A program made the position numbers and the translations under genes. This document shows positions 16,460 to 23,608 of a DNA stretch of 54,165 nucleotides, piece by piece (positions within the stretch are counted from its first letter, which is position 1; each line of letters begins with the position of its first letter). This DNA is from Streptomyces cellostaticus (GTDB lineage Bacteria > Actinomycetota > Actinomycetes > Streptomycetales > Streptomycetaceae). The notes beneath the pieces are model-generated. The model did no database searches. It was not told where the DNA came from and saw only the letters and a program-made list of their open reading frames with translations. The DNA is taken from NCBI RefSeq assembly GCF_023630175.1, contig NZ_JALLIN010000052.1, forward strand, positions 1 to 54,165, written 5' to 3'.

Positions 16460-19084
16460 ATGCGCCCACCCCGAGACACCCCGGATGCCGGCTCGGCCGG
16501 ACGACTGCCGGCCCCGCCGCGCGGACGCCGCGCGCATGCCGGACCACCGGCCGACGAGGGCGCGGATCAGCCCCTCGGCCCACCTCCGCTCGACCCGCCC
16601 GCGCGCGTGGGACGCCGGCGTCTGCGCCCCCGCACGGTGCGCGCCAAGGTGATCTGCCTGCTGATGGTGCCCGTCGTCTCCCTGCTCGCCCTGTGGGGCT
16701 ACGCCACCGTCAGCACCGCCCAGGACATCGCCCGGCTGCGCCAGTCCCAGCGCGTGGACACCGAGCTGCGCGCCCCGGTGGCCGCCGCCGTCACCGCGCT
16801 GCAGGACGAGCGGGCGGCGGCCGTACGCTACGCCGCCGAGCCCGACGCGGCACACGGCGACGCTCTGAAGACCGCGGGCGCCCGCACCGACCGCGCGCTG
16901 ACCGCGCTGCGGCTCGACGACGCCAGCACGGTCGCCGACAGCCAGGAGCTCCCGGGACGGGTCGCGGACCGGCTCGAGACCTTCGTGACCCGTGCCGAGC
17001 GCCTGCGCACGCTGAGGACCGCCGTGCTCGACCGCCGGGCCGGCTGGAACCAGGCCCACGTCCAGTACACGGGTGCCATCGGTACGGCCTTCACGGTGGA
17101 CGGCGCCCTCACCGGCATCCAGCAGGCCGACGTCGGCTCGGACGCGCGCGTGCTGCTCGAATTCTCCCGGGCCGCCGAGGCACTGGCGCAGGAGGACGCC
17201 CTCGTCGGCGGCATCCGCCCGGACGCCCGGCCGCAGGGCGAACGGCTGCGGCTGTTCGCCGCGGCCGTCGCCACGCGCCGTGCGCTCACCGAGGCCGCGG
17301 TGGCGGACCTGCCCGGCACGCAGCGAGACGTGTGGCAGGACCTCGCGGGTACCGAGGCCCACACCGCCCTGACCGCCACCGAGGACAGGATCCTCGACGC
17401 CGGACCCGGTGCCGGGGCCGCGGCACCGGGGACCGCCTGGAACAGCGTCCACGCGCGCGTGCAGGACGACATGCGGACCCTGGCGGCGGACACCGGCCGC
17501 GCCGTGGCGGGCAGATCCGATCCCTACCGGCGCGGACTGCTGAGTCCGGCGGGCGCCGCCGTGCTCTTCGGTCTCGTCGCCGTCGGCGCCTCGCTCGTCA
17601 TCTCCGTCCGCATCGGCCGGGCCCTTGTGATCGAACTGGTCAGCCTGCGCAACGACGCCCTGGAGATCGCCCGCCGCAAACTCCCCGAGGCGATGCGGAA
17701 ACTGCGCACGGGCAAGGAGATCGACGTCGAGGCCGAGGCCCCCGCCGGGCCGCCCGCGGAGGACGAGACCGGCCAGGTCGCCGAGGCCCTGACCGTCGTG
17801 CACCGCGCCGCCCTGCGCGCGGCCGCGGAGCGGGCCGAACTCGCCGGCGGCATCTCCGGGGTCTTCGTCAACCTGGCCCGGCGCAGCCAGGTACTGGTCC
17901 ACCGTCAGCTCAGCCTCCTGGACAGCATGGAGCGGCGCTCCGACGACCCCGACGAGCTGAGCGACCTGTTCCGGCTCGACCACCTCACCACCCGGATGCG
18001 GCGCCACGCCGAGAGCCTCATCATCCTCTCCGGTGCGGCACCCGGCCGGGCCTGGCGGACTCCGGTCCCCCTCACGAACGTCGTACGCGCGGCGGTCTCC
18101 GAGGTCGAGGACTACGCGCGCGTGGAGGTGCGCGGGCTCCCGGCGGCGGCCGTCGTCGGGGCGGCGGTCGCCGACCTCACCCATCTGCTGGCCGAACTCG
18201 TCGAGAACGCCGCCCAGTTCTCCCCGCCCCACACACGCGTGCGGGTCACCGGCGAACCCGTCGGCAACGGCTACGTCCTGGAGGTCGAGGATCGGGGCCT
18301 CGGCATGGGGGCCGAGGTCCTCGCGGAGGCGAACCGGCGCATCGAACAGTCCGAGGCCCTCGATCTGTTCGACAGCGACCGTCTGGGACTCTTCGTGGTC
18401 AGCAGACTCGCCTCCCGGCACGGCGTCAAGGTGCACCTGCGCACCTCCCCCTACGGAGGCACGACCGCGGTCGTGCTGCTGCCCACCGCCCTCCTGCACA
18501 CAGGGTCCCCGGAACACCCCGCACCCGAGGAGACGCCCGCGGCCCCGCCGCGCACACCCCGGTACACCCGTGTGCCCGAGGAGCCGCCGGCCCCTTCCGA
18601 GGTCCCCGCCCGGCCCGGCCGGCCCGCCCTCGCGGCCACCGCCCCCGCGCACCACCTCCCGACTCCGGAACGCCGGCCGTCGCCACCCGAGCACCAGGAC
18701 CCGGCCCCCGCGCCCCCGTCGGCCCCCGTGCCCTCGCTCTCGGCCCCCGTGCCTCCGACCTCGGGTTCCGCACACGAACCGCCGCCCGCCGCGGTCACCG
18801 CCCTGAGGCCGCCTCGCCCGCCCCACGACTCAGAGCCCTCCGAGGTCCTTCCACGTCGTGTGCGCCAGGCCAACCTCGCCCCCCAGCTCCGCCGGCAGAC
18901 GCCCGAGGAGCCGGCCCCGGAACCCGCCCCGCGCGGTGACGACGGGCGCACTCCCGAACGCGTACGGGACCGTATGGCGGCCTACCGCGACGGCTGGGTC
19001 CGAGGCGGTGGCGGACCCGCAGGCCGAGGTGCCGTCCCCGGACCCGGAACAGGCAGTGAGAGCACCGAAGGAGACCCGGCATGA
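16460..19084 (+). CDS. cvnA: Conservon sensor histidine kinase-like protein CvnA
   Basis: 874 residues. Order: proline/arginine-rich cytoplasmic N-terminus (1-60), membrane helix (about 63-83), an extracytoplasmic nitrate/nitrite-sensor-like (NIT) helical domain (about 90-355), second membrane helix (about 362-384), HAMP-like segment, and a HATPase_c domain (about 540-680) with ELVENAAQF (N box), EVEDRGLGMG (G1 box) and LGLFVVSRLASRHG. A long proline-rich tail (about 690-874) follows. Conservon CvnA proteins pair with CvnB, C and D to form a membrane complex likened to a G-protein-coupled receptor, shown for CvnA9 in S. coelicolor. The ATG at 16460 follows GAGGAGG. The stop overlaps the cvnB start as ATGA. 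Confidence 0.95.
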   Translation: MRPPRDTPDAGSAGRLPAPPRGRRAHAGPPADEGADQPLGPPPLDPPARVGRRRLRPRTVRAKVICLLMVPVVSLLALWGYATVSTAQDIARLRQSQRVDTELRAPVAAAVTALQDERAAAVRYAAEPDAAHGDALKTAGARTDRALTALRLDDASTVADSQELPGRVADRLETFVTRAERLRTLRTAVLDRRAGWNQAHVQYTGAIGTAFTVDGALTGIQQADVGSDARVLLEFSRAAEALAQEDALVGGIRPDARPQGERLRLFAAAVATRRALTEAAVADLPGTQRDVWQDLAGTEAHTALTATEDRILDAGPGAGAAAPGTAWNSVHARVQDDMRTLAADTGRAVAGRSDPYRRGLLSPAGAAVLFGLVAVGASLVISVRIGRALVIELVSLRNDALEIARRKLPEAMRKLRTGKEIDVEAEAPAGPPAEDETGQVAEALTVVHRAALRAAAERAELAGGISGVFVNLARRSQVLVHRQLSLLDSMERRSDDPDELSDLFRLDHLTTRMRRHAESLIILSGAAPGRAWRTPVPLTNVVRAAVSEVEDYARVEVRGLPAAAVVGAAVADLTHLLAELVENAAQFSPPHTRVRVTGEPVGNGYVLEVEDRGLGMGAEVLAEANRRIEQSEALDLFDSDRLGLFVVSRLASRHGVKVHLRTSPYGGTTAVVLLPTALLHTGSPEHPAPEETPAAPPRTPRYTRVPEEPPAPSEVPARPGRPALAATAPAHHLPTPERRPSPPEHQDPAPAPPSAPVPSLSAPVPPTSGSAHEPPPAAVTALRPPRPPHDSEPSEVLPRRVRQANLAPQLRRQTPEEPAPEPAPRGDDGRTPERVRDRMAAYRDGWVRGGGGPAGRGAVPGPGTGSESTEGDPA

Positions 19085-19518
19085 TCCACGACTCGAGCAT
19101 GAGGGCCGCCCATCGATCCGGCGAACTCGACTGGCTGCTGGACGACCTGGTCATGCGGGTGAGCGAGGTACGGCACGCGGTCGTGCTGTCCAACGACGGC
19201 CTCGCCGTGGGCGCCTCCACCGGCCTCGGACGGGACGACGCGGAGCATCTGGCAGCTGTGGCCTCCGGCTTCAACAGCCTCGCCAAGGGCGCCGGACGCC
19301 ACTTCGGAGCGGGCGGCGTACGCCAGACCATGGTGGAGATGGACGACGCCTTCCTCTTCGTCGCCGCCGCCGGAGAAGGCTCCTGCCTCACCGTGCTCAC
19401 CGCCGCCACCGCGGACATCGGCCTGGTCGCCTACGAGATGGCACGACTGGTCAAGCGCGTCGGTGAGCACCTGCACACCGCGCCCCGCATCTCCGCCCGG
19501 CCGCCCGCCGCCGGATGA
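19081..19518 (+). CDS. cvnB: Roadblock/LC7-domain protein CvnB
   Basis: 145 residues, a single roadblock/LC7 domain (LDWLLDDLVMRVSEVRHAVV at the start; ASGFNSLAKGAGRHFGAGGV in the middle). In other systems roadblock proteins act as GAPs or scaffolds for small GTPases; here the partner would be CvnD. The ATG overlaps the cvnA stop by four bases, so translation is coupled. A close paralogue is encoded at 21126-21536. Confidence 0.95.
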   Translation: MIHDSSMRAAHRSGELDWLLDDLVMRVSEVRHAVVLSNDGLAVGASTGLGRDDAEHLAAVASGFNSLAKGAGRHFGAGGVRQTMVEMDDAFLFVAAAGEGSCLTVLTAATADIGLVAYEMARLVKRVGEHLHTAPRISARPPAAG

Positions 19519-19536
19519 GCCGGAAGAGCGGAAGCG

Positions 19537-19950
19537 ATGATCGACATGCCGCCCGGCCGTCCGGGCGAACCGGGCATCCAGTGGTACGACGGCGAGGCCG
19601 GCCCGCTGGTACGCCCCTACGCCATGACCGGCGGACGCACGCAGCCCGGCCCCTCCGGGGTGAGCTTCGACCTGATCGCCCTCGTCACCCTCGACCCGGC
19701 CGCACCGGCGACGGACGACGACACGCTGCTGGGACCCGAACACCGGGCCCTGGTCGACCTGTGCCGCCTGGAGACGCAGTCCGTCGCCGAACTCGCGGCC
19801 GGGGCGGACCTGCCGGTGGGCGTGGTCAGAGTGCTCCTCGGCGACCTGCTCGAACTGGGCCGTGTCACCGTCCGCCGCCCGGTGCCCCCGGCCCAGTTGC
19901 CGGACGAGCGCCTTCTGCGCGAAGTCATCGAAGGGCTGCGGGCGCTGTAG
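19537..19950 (+). CDS. cvnC: DUF742 protein CvnC
   Basis: 137 residues with the DUF742 pattern: LVRPYAMTGGRTQP near the N-terminus, then a winged-helix-like segment HRALVDLCRLETQSVAELAA, LPVGVVRVLLGDLLELGRV, and the conserved end LLREVIEGLRAL. DUF742 proteins are the third component of conservons. The ATG at 19537 is 18 bp after cvnB; a second in-frame ATG lies at 19546. Confidence 0.95.
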   Translation: MIDMPPGRPGEPGIQWYDGEAGPLVRPYAMTGGRTQPGPSGVSFDLIALVTLDPAAPATDDDTLLGPEHRALVDLCRLETQSVAELAAGADLPVGVVRVLLGDLLELGRVTVRRPVPPAQLPDERLLREVIEGLRAL

Positions 19951-19992
19951 ATGAACCCTGTGGAACCCAACTCACGCCGAGAGAAGTGATCA

Positions 19993-20595
19993 ATGGTCTC
20001 CGAGCACTCCGACGCAGCGGCCGACACGTCCGCCCTGGCGCTGAAGATCCTCGTCGCCGGCGGCTTCGGTGTCGGCAAGACGACCCTGGTCGGCGCCGTC
20101 AGCGAGATCCGTCCGCTGCGCACCGAGGAACTGCTCAGTGAAGCCGGCCAGTCGGTGGACGACACCGACGGCGTGGACCACAAGGTCACCACGACCGTCG
20201 CCATGGACTTCGGGCGTATCACCATACGCTCCGGCCTCTCCCTGTACCTCTTCGGAACGCCGGGGCAGGACCGCTTCTGGTTCCTGTGGGACGAACTCTC
20301 CCAGGGGGCGCTCGGCGCCGTGGTCCTCGCCGACACCCGGCGCCTGGAGGACTGCTTCCCGGCGGTCGACTACTTCGAGCACCGGCGCATCCCGTTCGTG
20401 GTGGCCGTCAACTGCTTCCCCGGAGCGCGCGGACACGGCGCCCACGATGTGTCGCGGGCCCTCGACCTGGACCACGGCACACCGGTCGTCCTGTGCGACG
20501 CGCGCGAGCGGGACTCGGGCAAGGAGGTGCTGATCCGGCTCGTCGAGTACGCCGGGCGGATGCACACCGCCCGGCTCCTCGACTCCGTGGGCTGA
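19993..20595 (+). CDS. cvnD: Conservon GTPase CvnD
   Basis: 200 residues, a small Ras/MglA-like GTPase. The P-loop is GGFGVGKTT (residues 23-31), the switch region TTTVAMDFGRI precedes the G3-type LFGTPGQDRFWF, and VAVNCFPGA stands where the G4 NKxD motif would be. It probably acts as the switch of the Cvn complex, with CvnB as partner. The ATG at 19993 is 42 bp after cvnC and follows GAGAAG. The stop codon sits in a palindrome shared with the convergent PPOX gene. Confidence 0.95.
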   Translation: MVSEHSDAAADTSALALKILVAGGFGVGKTTLVGAVSEIRPLRTEELLSEAGQSVDDTDGVDHKVTTTVAMDFGRITIRSGLSLYLFGTPGQDRFWFLWDELSQGALGAVVLADTRRLEDCFPAVDYFEHRRIPFVVAVNCFPGARGHGAHDVSRALDLDHGTPVVLCDARERDSGKEVLIRLVEYAGRMHTARLLDSVG

Positions 20596-20608
20596 GCGGT
20601 CCGCTCAG
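20592..20608. terminator. Palindrome holding both convergent stop codons
   Basis: CTGAGCGG-T-CCGCTCAG is a perfect 8+1+8 palindrome. The TGA of cvnD (20593-20595) lies in the left arm and the reverse TGA of the PPOX gene (20605-20607) in the right arm. It could act as a compact bidirectional terminator, although the loop would force some base pairs open and no U tract follows. Confidence 0.4.
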
Positions 20609-21033
20609 GCGGCCAGGTCCTTCACCGCCACCACCTTGTCGATGGTGACCCTGACCAGCAACTCGCCCGGCACGCCGTTGCGGGCCCCGTACTCCTCGGC
20701 GCGCTCCTCACCCATGTACCGGGCGGCGATTCGGGTGGCCCACGACCGCACGTCCTCCAGGTCCTCCGACAACCGGGCCCGGCCGCTCAGCACCACGAAG
20801 TGAAAGGGCGGCCGGTCGTCGTCCACGCACAGGGCGATCCGTCCGTCACGGGCGAGATTGCGCCCTTTCACGGTTTCCTTGCCGGTGTTGAACACCAGTT
20901 CGTCCCCCTCCAGCAGAAACCAGATGGGGGCCACATGCGGGCTCCCATCGGCGCTGACGGTGGACAACTTGCCGGTTCGGGTGCCGTTCGAGACGAACGC
21001 CCGCCATTCCTCATCGGTCATCTTCTGTGCCAT
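20605..21033 (-). CDS. PPOX-class F420-dependent oxidoreductase-like protein
   Basis: 142 residues of the split-barrel pyridoxamine-phosphate-oxidase-like family. Recognisable parts are GTRTGKLSTVSADGSPHVAP (strands 1-2, cofactor phosphate region), FNTGKETVKGRNLARDGRIALCVDD, and PFHFVVLSGRARL. This subgroup in actinomycetes usually binds F420 or flavin and acts on small molecules or heme breakdown products. The ATG at 21033 or 21021 (MTDEEW) may be used. It is inserted between cvnD and an orphan cvnB-like gene, on the opposite strand from both. Confidence 0.88.
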   Translation of the reverse strand: MAQKMTDEEWRAFVSNGTRTGKLSTVSADGSPHVAPIWFLLEGDELVFNTGKETVKGRNLARDGRIALCVDDDRPPFHFVVLSGRARLSEDLEDVRSWATRIAARYMGEERAEEYGARNGVPGELLVRVTIDKVVAVKDLAA

Positions 21034-21125
21034 ACGCCCATCCTGCTTGCCCGGACGCTGGTCGTGGGGAAGGCTGGCGGGCAGATCCTCCGGCCAGGAG
21101 GGGATGTCGCACGGGGAGACGGAAC

Positions 21126-21536
21126 ATGGCGCAGAACCAGGGACTCGGCTGGCTCCTGGACGACCTGACCCAACGAGTGGACCATGTGCGGCACGCGCTG
21201 GTCCTGTCCAACGACGGGCTGGTCACCGGAGCGAGCACCGGGCTCCGCCGGGAGGACGCCGAACATCTGGCCGCCGTGGCCTCCGGACTGCACAGCCTGG
21301 CGAAGGGTTCCGGGCGCCACTTCGGCGCGGGCACCGTCCGGCAGACCATGATCGAGTATGACGACGCCGTGCTGTTCGTGACCGCGGCCGGCACCGGTAG
21401 CTGCCTGTGCGTGCTCAGCGGCGCCGAGGTCGACATCGGCCAGATCGCCTACGAGATGACCCTGCTCGTCAATCGCGTCGGCGAGCACCTCGGAGTGGAC
21501 GCCCGTCAGCCCGACCACCCCGCGACGGACCTCTGA
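21126..21536 (+). CDS. Orphan roadblock/LC7 protein, CvnB paralogue
   Basis: 136 residues. By eye it shares roughly two thirds of its residues with CvnB at 19081: LGWLLDDLTQRVDHVRHALV, then VLSNDGL, GASTGL, DAEHLAAVASG, SLAKGSGRHFGAG, VRQTM and VGEHL. No cvnA, C or D accompanies it. It may be an alternative partner for the CvnD GTPase or kinase of the neighbouring conservon, arisen by duplication. The ATG at 21126 follows GGGGAGACGG. It is divergent from the PPOX gene. Confidence 0.9.
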   Translation: MAQNQGLGWLLDDLTQRVDHVRHALVLSNDGLVTGASTGLRREDAEHLAAVASGLHSLAKGSGRHFGAGTVRQTMIEYDDAVLFVTAAGTGSCLCVLSGAEVDIGQIAYEMTLLVNRVGEHLGVDARQPDHPATDL

Positions 21537-21661
21537 CCTGCGTGTTCTCCTGAACCTTCGAGTTGTCCACAGGCGTATCGCACCTCGCGGAATTCTGGCT
21601 ACGGTGTGTGGACGGGCAACGCACAGGGCGTGAGCCATCCACTCCACGGGGGAGTACCACC

Positions 21662-22783
21662 ATGCCGGACCGCACCCTTGTCCCCGCCGTCCCCGCCGTC
21701 CCCGCCACCTGCTCACCGAGCCGGGCCGCTCGCGAACTCGGCCTCAGGCGAGCCGAGTTCGACCTCGCCGTTCATCTCGGCCGGATCCGGACGGTGCCCG
21801 ACGAAGGCGGAGGCACCGGCCGCGGGGTGGAGCGGGCCGAGATCGAGCGGCTGCGCGCCCAGTACGGCTTTCCCAGCAGTCTGCGTGAGCACGTACGGGT
21901 GGTGGGCACGGCACAGGGCGCCGCGCTCATGAGGATCGCCGAGGGCAGGTTCACCCGGCTCGCCCGCCTGGGCCTGCTGGTGCCGGTCCGCTTCCATCTC
22001 AACCGCTATCGCGCCGTGGTCTGGCTGTATCTGGCCGAGGAACTCGAGCAGTTCGCGACCGGCGCGGAGAACGCCCGCCTGCTCAAGGGGCGTACGCCCG
22101 AGACCCTCAGGGCACAGCTTGCGACCGGGGTGGATCTGCGGGCCCGCAACTGGCGGGGACGGCACTTCGGATTCCTGCTGCGACAGACCGGGGGTCCCTG
22201 GCCCCGGGCGGCGGCGGTGGCCGCGTTCCTGGCGCCCGCCGAGGTCGCGGACGTCGTCCGGGACCCCCGCGAACGAGCTGTGCTGGAGCGGCTCCGGCCC
22301 GCCCCGCCCGCCCACGGCGCGCCGGGCTCCTCCTTCGCCCACCTCGCCGAGCACCTCATGACCGCGCAGGACTCCGACGAGATCGGCTGGCTCCGCAGCG
22401 AGCTGGCGCAGGCGACGCGAGAGGCTCGCGCCCAGTCACCCGCCCCGCGGCCGCCGGCTCCGCTCCCGGAACCCGCGGAGCGCGCTCCCGCGGAACGGGA
22501 CGGGTCCGGGCGACCCGTGCCCGGGATGTCCGGAGGGGCCGCGCGGGGCGGGCCCGCCCGAGAACTCCGGGCGGCGGCACGCGCCGCGATCGCGGCGCCT
22601 CCCGACCCGGCCGCTCTGCGCCGGGCCCGTGCCGCCGGGCGGGAAGCGTCCCGCCCCACCCGCGGGCTTCGGGCGTGGCTGCACCGCGCGAACTCCGGGT
22701 CCGCGCCGCGGACACCGCGCTACAGGGTCCGGAACAGACCTTCCTGCACGACGGAGACGAGCAGCCGGCCGCGCACGTCGTAG
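21662..22783 (+). CDS. DUF6397-family protein, helix-turn-helix-like
   Basis: 373 residues. I recognise the pattern of a Streptomyces family annotated DUF6397: SPSRAARELGLRRAEFDLAV and HLGRIRTVPDEGGG at the N-terminus, then FTRLARLGLLVPVRFHLNRY, VVWLYLAEELEQFA, and ARNWRGRHFGFLLRQ. The N-terminal 60 residues resemble a DNA-binding helix-turn-helix. From about 250 the tail is proline/alanine/arginine-rich. The ATG at 21662 has GGGGGAG seven bases upstream. The 3' end overlaps the convergent thioesterase gene by 64 bp. Function unknown. Confidence 0.85.
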   Translation: MPDRTLVPAVPAVPATCSPSRAARELGLRRAEFDLAVHLGRIRTVPDEGGGTGRGVERAEIERLRAQYGFPSSLREHVRVVGTAQGAALMRIAEGRFTRLARLGLLVPVRFHLNRYRAVVWLYLAEELEQFATGAENARLLKGRTPETLRAQLATGVDLRARNWRGRHFGFLLRQTGGPWPRAAAVAAFLAPAEVADVVRDPRERAVLERLRPAPPAHGAPGSSFAHLAEHLMTAQDSDEIGWLRSELAQATREARAQSPAPRPPAPLPEPAERAPAERDGSGRPVPGMSGGAARGGPARELRAAARAAIAAPPDPAALRRARAAGREASRPTRGLRAWLHRANSGSAPRTPRYRVRNRPSCTTETSSRPRTS

Positions 22784-23589
22784 ATGCGGCCGCGGGCCAG
22801 CCCGCGCCCACCGGTGGCGACCGGGGACTCCTGGTCGTACAGGAACCACTCGTCCGCGCGGAACGGCCGGTGGAACCACATGGCGTGATCCAGCGAGGCC
22901 ATGTCGAAGTTCCGCGCGCCCCAGAGGGGTTCGACCGGAATGCGCACCGCGTCCAGCAGCGTCATGTCACTGGCGTACGTCAGGGCGCAGGTGTGCACCA
23001 GCGGATCGTCCCCGAGCGGACCGACCGCGCGCATCCACACGGCACTGCGCGGCTCGGCCCCCTGGATCTCCTCGGTGTTCCAGCGCAGCCGGTCCACATA
23101 GCGGATGTCGAACGGCTGGCGGCGCGCCATCCGTTCCAACCGCTCCGGCAGCTCGCCCAGGTGCTCGCGGATCTCCTCGGTCACCGTCGGCAGGGACTCC
23201 GGTTCCGGCACCTCGCGGGCGGGCGGCAACTGGTGCTCGAAGGGTCCTTCCTCGGGCTTGTGAAAGGAGGCGGTGAGATTGAAGATCGTGCGGCCCTGCT
23301 GCACGGCCGTGACCCGTCGGGTGGTGAACGACCGGCCGTCGCGCACTCGTTCCACCTGGTACACGATCGGCACCCCCGGCCGGCCCGGGCGCAGGAAGTA
23401 CGCGTGCAGCGAGTGCACGGGGCGCTCGCCGTCCGTGGTGCGCCCGGCGGCGACCAGGGCCTGCCCCGCCACCTGGCCGCCGAACACCCGCTGCAGGGAC
23501 TCCTGCGGGCTCCGGCCACGGAAGATGTTGACCTCGATCTGCTCCAGGTCGAGCAGGTCGACCAGCCTTTCGGCGGGGTTCGTCGTCAT
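22720..23589 (-). CDS. tesB: Acyl-CoA thioesterase II
   Basis: 289 residues, a tandem hotdog-fold TesB enzyme hydrolysing medium- to long-chain acyl-CoA. Characteristic are VFGGQVAGQALVAAGRT and VHSLHAYFLRPGRPGVPIVY in the first hotdog. In the second, YASDMTLLDAVRI carries the catalytic Asp, followed by SLDHAMWFHRPFRADEWFLY and the end GRGLARGRIYDVRGRLLVSV. The ATG at 23589 has CGGGAG upstream. It starts 20 bp after the helicase stop, so the two are probably one operon. Confidence 0.96.
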   Translation of the reverse strand: MTTNPAERLVDLLDLEQIEVNIFRGRSPQESLQRVFGGQVAGQALVAAGRTTDGERPVHSLHAYFLRPGRPGVPIVYQVERVRDGRSFTTRRVTAVQQGRTIFNLTASFHKPEEGPFEHQLPPAREVPEPESLPTVTEEIREHLGELPERLERMARRQPFDIRYVDRLRWNTEEIQGAEPRSAVWMRAVGPLGDDPLVHTCALTYASDMTLLDAVRIPVEPLWGARNFDMASLDHAMWFHRPFRADEWFLYDQESPVATGGRGLARGRIYDVRGRLLVSVVQEGLFRTL

Positions 23590-23608
23590 CGGTGGAGTTC
23601 TCCCGTGC

